Below are positions 20,326 to 22,829 of a stretch of 22,829 nt of DNA, in pieces. Location of the stretch: NCBI GenBank assembly GCA_038212095.1, contig JBBQUW010000043.1, positions 1-22,829 on the forward strand, read 5' to 3'. The position numbers and the translations under genes are program-made. This stretch comes from JAICYJ01 sp038212095 (lineage in GTDB: Bacteria > Actinomycetota > Thermoleophilia > Gaiellales > JAICJC01). Each line of letters begins with the position of its first letter. The stretch's first letter is position 1. Under the pieces are notes generated by a model, which was not told the origin of the DNA, did no database searches, and saw only the letters and a program-made list of their open reading frames with translations.

Positions 20326-21612
20326 ATGCGCGACGTGATCGTGATCGGGGGCGGGTTCGCCGGCGTGACGGCGGCACGCGAGGCGGCGCTGCAGCAGCGC
20401 GACGTCGTGCTGTTTGAGGCTCGCGACCGGCTGGGCGGCCGTACCTGGACGGCCAGCTGGCACGACCAGCAGATCGAGTACGGCGGCGGCTGGGTGCACT
20501 GGCATCAGCCCCACACCTGGAGCGAGATCACGCGCGCCGGCCTGGCGGTCGAGCTGTCCGAGGATGCCGGCTCGGCCAGCTGGTTTGTCGGCGGCCAGCG
20601 GCACGAGGGCAGTATCGGTGAGCGCGACGCGATCGCCGAGGTGGGCTGGAATCAGTTCGTCGACGGTGTCCAGCGCGCGCTACCCAACCCCTACGATCCG
20701 CAGCTTGCAATGCCTGAGCTGGAGCGGTTCGATCGGCTCACGATCGCCCAGCGGATCGACCAGCTCGACCTGAGCGACGAGCAGCGCGACGTGTTGTGGG
20801 CGGAGCTGGAGTCGATGGCGAGCGCTCCGCTGGATGAGGCGGGCGCCGTCAGCGTGCTGCGCTGGCACGCGCTGTCGGGCTTCAGCATGGCCCTGACCCA
20901 ATACGCGGGTGGGCGCGTCACGCTGACCGACGGCACCGGCGGCCTGCTGCGCGCGATCGCGGGCCAGGCACAATTCGAGACGCGCCTGGAGACCGTGGTC
21001 GCCGCCGTCCACCGTCACGACGACATGGTCGAGGTCGAGATGCGAGACGGGGAGCTGATGTCGGCGCGGGCGGTGGTGCTGGCGGTGCCGCTGAACACCC
21101 TGGCGGCGATCGAGTTTCAACCACCGCTGCCAGAGGCGAAGCGGGAGGCGATCACGCTCGGCCAGTCGTCACGTGGCGCGAAGATCTTCATCCACGCCGA
21201 CGGCGATCCACGACACCACAACGCGATCCGGCGGGAGCACCCGTTCGGGTACCTGGACACCGAGATCATGATCGACGGCGGTAGTCAGATCCTGATCGGG
21301 TTCGGCGCCGACGGCGCACGCTGTGATGCCACCGATATCGCGGCTGTTCAGTCCGCGATGGATGAGATCATGCCGGGCCGTCGCGTGCTGGATGCAACGG
21401 CACATGACTGGCTGGGCGACGAGTTCTCGCGCGGTACGTGGGCGATCCACCGGCCAGGATGGTACGGCCGTCACCACCGTGAGATGCGCCGGCCCGAGGG
21501 CCGCTTGCTGATAGCCGGCTCGGACGTCGCCAACGGATGGTCTGGCTTCATCGACGGAGCGATCGAGTCGGGCTTGTGGGCGGGAGCGTGGGCCAGCGCC
21601 ACGGCGCGATGA
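20326..21612 (+). CDS. Flavin amine oxidase
   Basis: A 428-residue FAD-containing amine oxidase (monoamine/putrescine oxidase-like fold). The N-terminal FAD site is VIVIGGGFAGVTAAREA (G8-x-G10-x-x-G13), followed by LFEARDRLGGRTW (about 29-41), both diagnostic. The C-terminal FAD-contacting region reads GWSGFIDGAIESG. No signal peptide, so cytoplasmic. It would oxidise a primary or secondary amine to aldehyde or imine, producing H2O2. ATG 20326 is chosen, with GGGGG at 20315-20319 as ribosome site; a TTG at 20296 is possible but overlaps the -10 box. The stop overlaps the TetR start (ATGA). Upstream is another flavin amine oxidoreductase, 51 bases away. Confidence 0.88.
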   Translation: MRDVIVIGGGFAGVTAAREAALQQRDVVLFEARDRLGGRTWTASWHDQQIEYGGGWVHWHQPHTWSEITRAGLAVELSEDAGSASWFVGGQRHEGSIGERDAIAEVGWNQFVDGVQRALPNPYDPQLAMPELERFDRLTIAQRIDQLDLSDEQRDVLWAELESMASAPLDEAGAVSVLRWHALSGFSMALTQYAGGRVTLTDGTGGLLRAIAGQAQFETRLETVVAAVHRHDDMVEVEMRDGELMSARAVVLAVPLNTLAAIEFQPPLPEAKREAITLGQSSRGAKIFIHADGDPRHHNAIRREHPFGYLDTEIMIDGGSQILIGFGADGARCDATDIAAVQSAMDEIMPGRRVLDATAHDWLGDEFSRGTWAIHRPGWYGRHHREMRRPEGRLLIAGSDVANGWSGFIDGAIESGLWAGAWASATAR

Positions 21613-22205
21613 GCGATCGACGTGAGGAGCTGGTGGAAGCGACGCTGCGGGTGATCGGCCGAAGCGGCGTCGATGCCGTCACCCACCGCGCGGTGGCGGC
21701 CGAGGCAGGCGTGCCGCTGGCCGCCACGACCTACTACTTCGGCTCGAAGGACGAGCTGGTGTGCGAGGCGCTGGCGCTGGTTATCGACCGCTCGATGGAG
21801 CTGGTGACACGGTTCGCAAGGGTGGATGGCGAGATCGACTGCGCCCAGCTGGTGGATCGGTTGACCGAGTTCGCCGAAGCCCAGCTGGATGACCAGCGGG
21901 CACCCCTGATTGCACAGTTCGAGCTGATGCTGGAGGGCGCCCGCCGCAGCCGCCTGCGGCCGCTCGCCGAGCGCTGGTCAGCGGCATACCTTGAGGGACT
22001 GACGGCACTGGTCGGCGCCTCGACGCTGCCCGATCCGGCGCCGGCTGCGCAGCTGCTCTCGACGCTGATCGAGGGCGCGTTGCTCGATCAGCTCTCGCTG
22101 CCTCGCCACGACTTCGTCGAGATGGAGCTGCGGCCGATGCTCACGCGGGCAGTACGCGCGATGGCGGCACCGACGGGGCGAGCTGCGGCGACCTCGAGCG
22201 AGTGA
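21609..22205 (+). CDS. TetR/AcrR family regulator
   Basis: A 198-residue TetR-type repressor. The N-terminal helix-turn-helix (about 10-48) reads GVDAVTHRAVAAEAGVPLAATTYYFGSKDEL, with the typical Y-Y-F-x-S-K-D-E-L end. The remaining 150 residues are the all-helical ligand and dimerisation domain. The ATG overlaps the stop of the amine oxidase gene (ATGA), so it is translated with it and probably senses an amine or its aldehyde to control these genes. No operator palindrome could be fixed with confidence. It ends only 3 bases before the convergent small exported-protein gene. An upstream start in the same frame (21537) would overlap the amine oxidase and is rejected. Confidence 0.88.
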   Translation: MSDRREELVEATLRVIGRSGVDAVTHRAVAAEAGVPLAATTYYFGSKDELVCEALALVIDRSMELVTRFARVDGEIDCAQLVDRLTEFAEAQLDDQRAPLIAQFELMLEGARRSRLRPLAERWSAAYLEGLTALVGASTLPDPAPAAQLLSTLIEGALLDQLSLPRHDFVEMELRPMLTRAVRAMAAPTGRAAATSSE

Positions 22206-22208
22206 GAG

Positions 22209-22580
22209 CTAGCCGCCGGCGTGGGCGGACGCCTTGGCGGCGTGCTTCGCGGCGCCGTGGTTGGCGCGCGCGATGGCCGAGACGATCGGCCCGTGCTGGG
22301 GTCCAGGCGGTGTCTGCCGGGCGATCTTCGAGACGACGGCGCCGTGGTTAGCGCTGGAGCCAGAGTCCTGCGTGGCCGGCTGCGACGAGCTACCGCCGTC
22401 AGCGGGCTCCTGCTCCTGGTCGGAGGCGGTCGTGTGCTCAACCGAATCGTCGCCCTGGGAAGCGGCCGGCTGGCCGGTTGCGTGCCGCTGTCCCGAGCTC
22501 GCAAGCGCGAGCCCGCAGCCGATCGCGAGCAACGCGACCGCCGCCATCGTTCCGATCAGGATGCGGAGAGAACGTGTCAT
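22209..22580 (-). CDS. Small exported protein of unknown function
   Basis: A 123-residue protein. An N-terminal hydrophobic signal or anchor (TRSLRILIGTMAAVALLAIGCGLALASS) is followed by a low-complexity hydrophilic linker rich in Gln/Ser/Asp/Glu (about 30-75) and a tail with two similar motifs, NHGAVVSKIARQ and QHGPIVSAIARA, then a His/Ala/Lys-rich end. The Cys in AIGCGLA might be a lipobox-like site but the +2/-3 context is poor. Start ATG 22580 is preferred; ATG 22595 is 15 bases upstream. A weak CACACT box stands 6 bases before 22580. Not recognised. Confidence 0.65.
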   Translation of the reverse strand: MTRSLRILIGTMAAVALLAIGCGLALASSGQRHATGQPAASQGDDSVEHTTASDQEQEPADGGSSSQPATQDSGSSANHGAVVSKIARQTPPGPQHGPIVSAIARANHGAAKHAAKASAHAGG

Positions 22581-22627
22581 GTACGAAGTGTGCATGATCC
22601 CGCCCCCATTGCAAGCAGTCCGCCGAT

Positions 22628-22661
22628 CGTGCCTGGCCCCGCGTTCGCGGTGCCAGGCACG
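22628..22661. repeat. Long hairpin near the IS end
   Basis: cgtgcctggc (22628-22637) and gccaggcacg (22652-22661) are perfect 10-bp inverted repeats; the loop itself contains ccgcg-tt-cgcgg, giving an almost continuous stem. It lies just beyond the transposase stop. It may be a terminator, the end structure of the insertion element, or a REP-like repeat. Confidence 0.6.
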
Positions 22662-22671
22662 GCTAGCGGTA

Positions 22672-22683
22672 GTGCCTAGGCAC
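22672..22683. repeat. 12-bp perfect palindrome at the transposase stop codon
   Basis: gtgcctaggcac contains the transposase TAG stop (22676-22678) and shares the half-site gtgcct/aggcac with the hairpin at 22628-22661. Confidence 0.55.
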
Positions 22684-22829
22684 GTTGTTCGGCCTGTAGT
22701 GTTGTGAGCCGGTGTCCGGGTGGCTGGTGGGCGAGGCTGCCGTGTGGTCGGTGGTGATTGTAGTAGTCGAGCCAGCCGGGCAGGCTGTGGGTGCGTTCGG
22801 CGCTGGACGCGTAGATGGCGCCGTAGGCC
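22676..22829 (-). CDS. IS481-like transposase, C-terminal end (partial)
   Basis: The last 50 codons of a transposase running in from the right edge; the 5' part lies outside the window. The reading frame gives YASSAERTHSLPGWLDYYN and then HHRPHGSLAHQPPGHRL before a TAG stop. The W-L-x-x-Y-N-x-x-R-P-H-x-S-L-x-x-x-P-P-x-x-R pattern is the C-terminus of the DDE integrase core in IS481/IS3-type elements, IS481 being the closer match. Whether the element is complete cannot be seen. The hairpin and palindrome just outside its stop may belong to its end. Confidence 0.8.
   Translation of the reverse strand, partial: AYGAIYASSAERTHSLPGWLDYYNHHRPHGSLAHQPPGHRLTTLQAEQRA

Noticed and set aside
1..22829. 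CRISPR arrays, rRNA genes, toxin-antitoxin pairs or restriction systems
   Set aside because: No regularly spaced short repeats and no matching proteins were seen.

Overview
The window is high-GC DNA with GTG starts, many gene overlaps of the ATGA/GTGA type, and repeated TANNNT boxes sitting 6-7 bases before start codons (leaderless transcripts). Together with SipW-type signal peptides this suggests a high-GC Actinomycetota, possibly a Thermoleophilia/Solirubrobacterales-like organism. The taxon is an inference; there is no rRNA or marker gene here.

Left part (1-2390): a minus-strand operon of four lipoproteins. Three are tandem paralogues with eight conserved cysteines and a layout resembling Streptomyces subtilisin inhibitors (SSI). 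It is followed at 2345-2386 by the exact 3' part of a tRNA-Pro(UGG) gene without its 5' half, the usual footprint of an element integrated in a tRNA gene. The lipoprotein operon probably lies at the distal end of such an element.

2390-6982: about 700 bp without a gene, then three plus-strand genes for secreted, Thr/Ser-rich surface proteins. The first and third have SipW-type signal peptides; the first equals the C-terminal module of the second; the second and third carry Ig/TIG-like stalks. A strong hairpin separates the first gene from the other two. It looks like a cell-surface fibre or adhesin locus. Convergent to it (7130-7882) is a secreted bacterial lysyl oxidase with the copper histidines and both quinone-cofactor residues.

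7967-12515: small hypothetical proteins, an LPG-synthase-type membrane protein, a GNAT plus small membrane protein pair, an aldo/keto reductase and, divergent from the latter, a stand-alone cobalamin-binding protein that carries both CarH/LitR photoreceptor motifs but no DNA-binding domain.

12576-18801 (minus): a two-TM membrane protein, a membrane-anchored degenerate-GGDEF/intact-EAL c-di-GMP phosphodiesterase, a double-GNAT protein overlapping a GH15 glycosidase, and a DUF1326 protein.

18805-22205 (plus): a DAO-type FAD oxidoreductase, a flavin amine oxidase and a TetR regulator, probably an amine-oxidation locus. A small exported protein and the 3' end of an IS481-like transposase close the window. 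Best candidates for novelty: the DNA-binding-free CarH-like module, the SipW fibre locus beside a lysyl oxidase, and the tandem SSI-like lipoproteins beside a tRNA attachment footprint.
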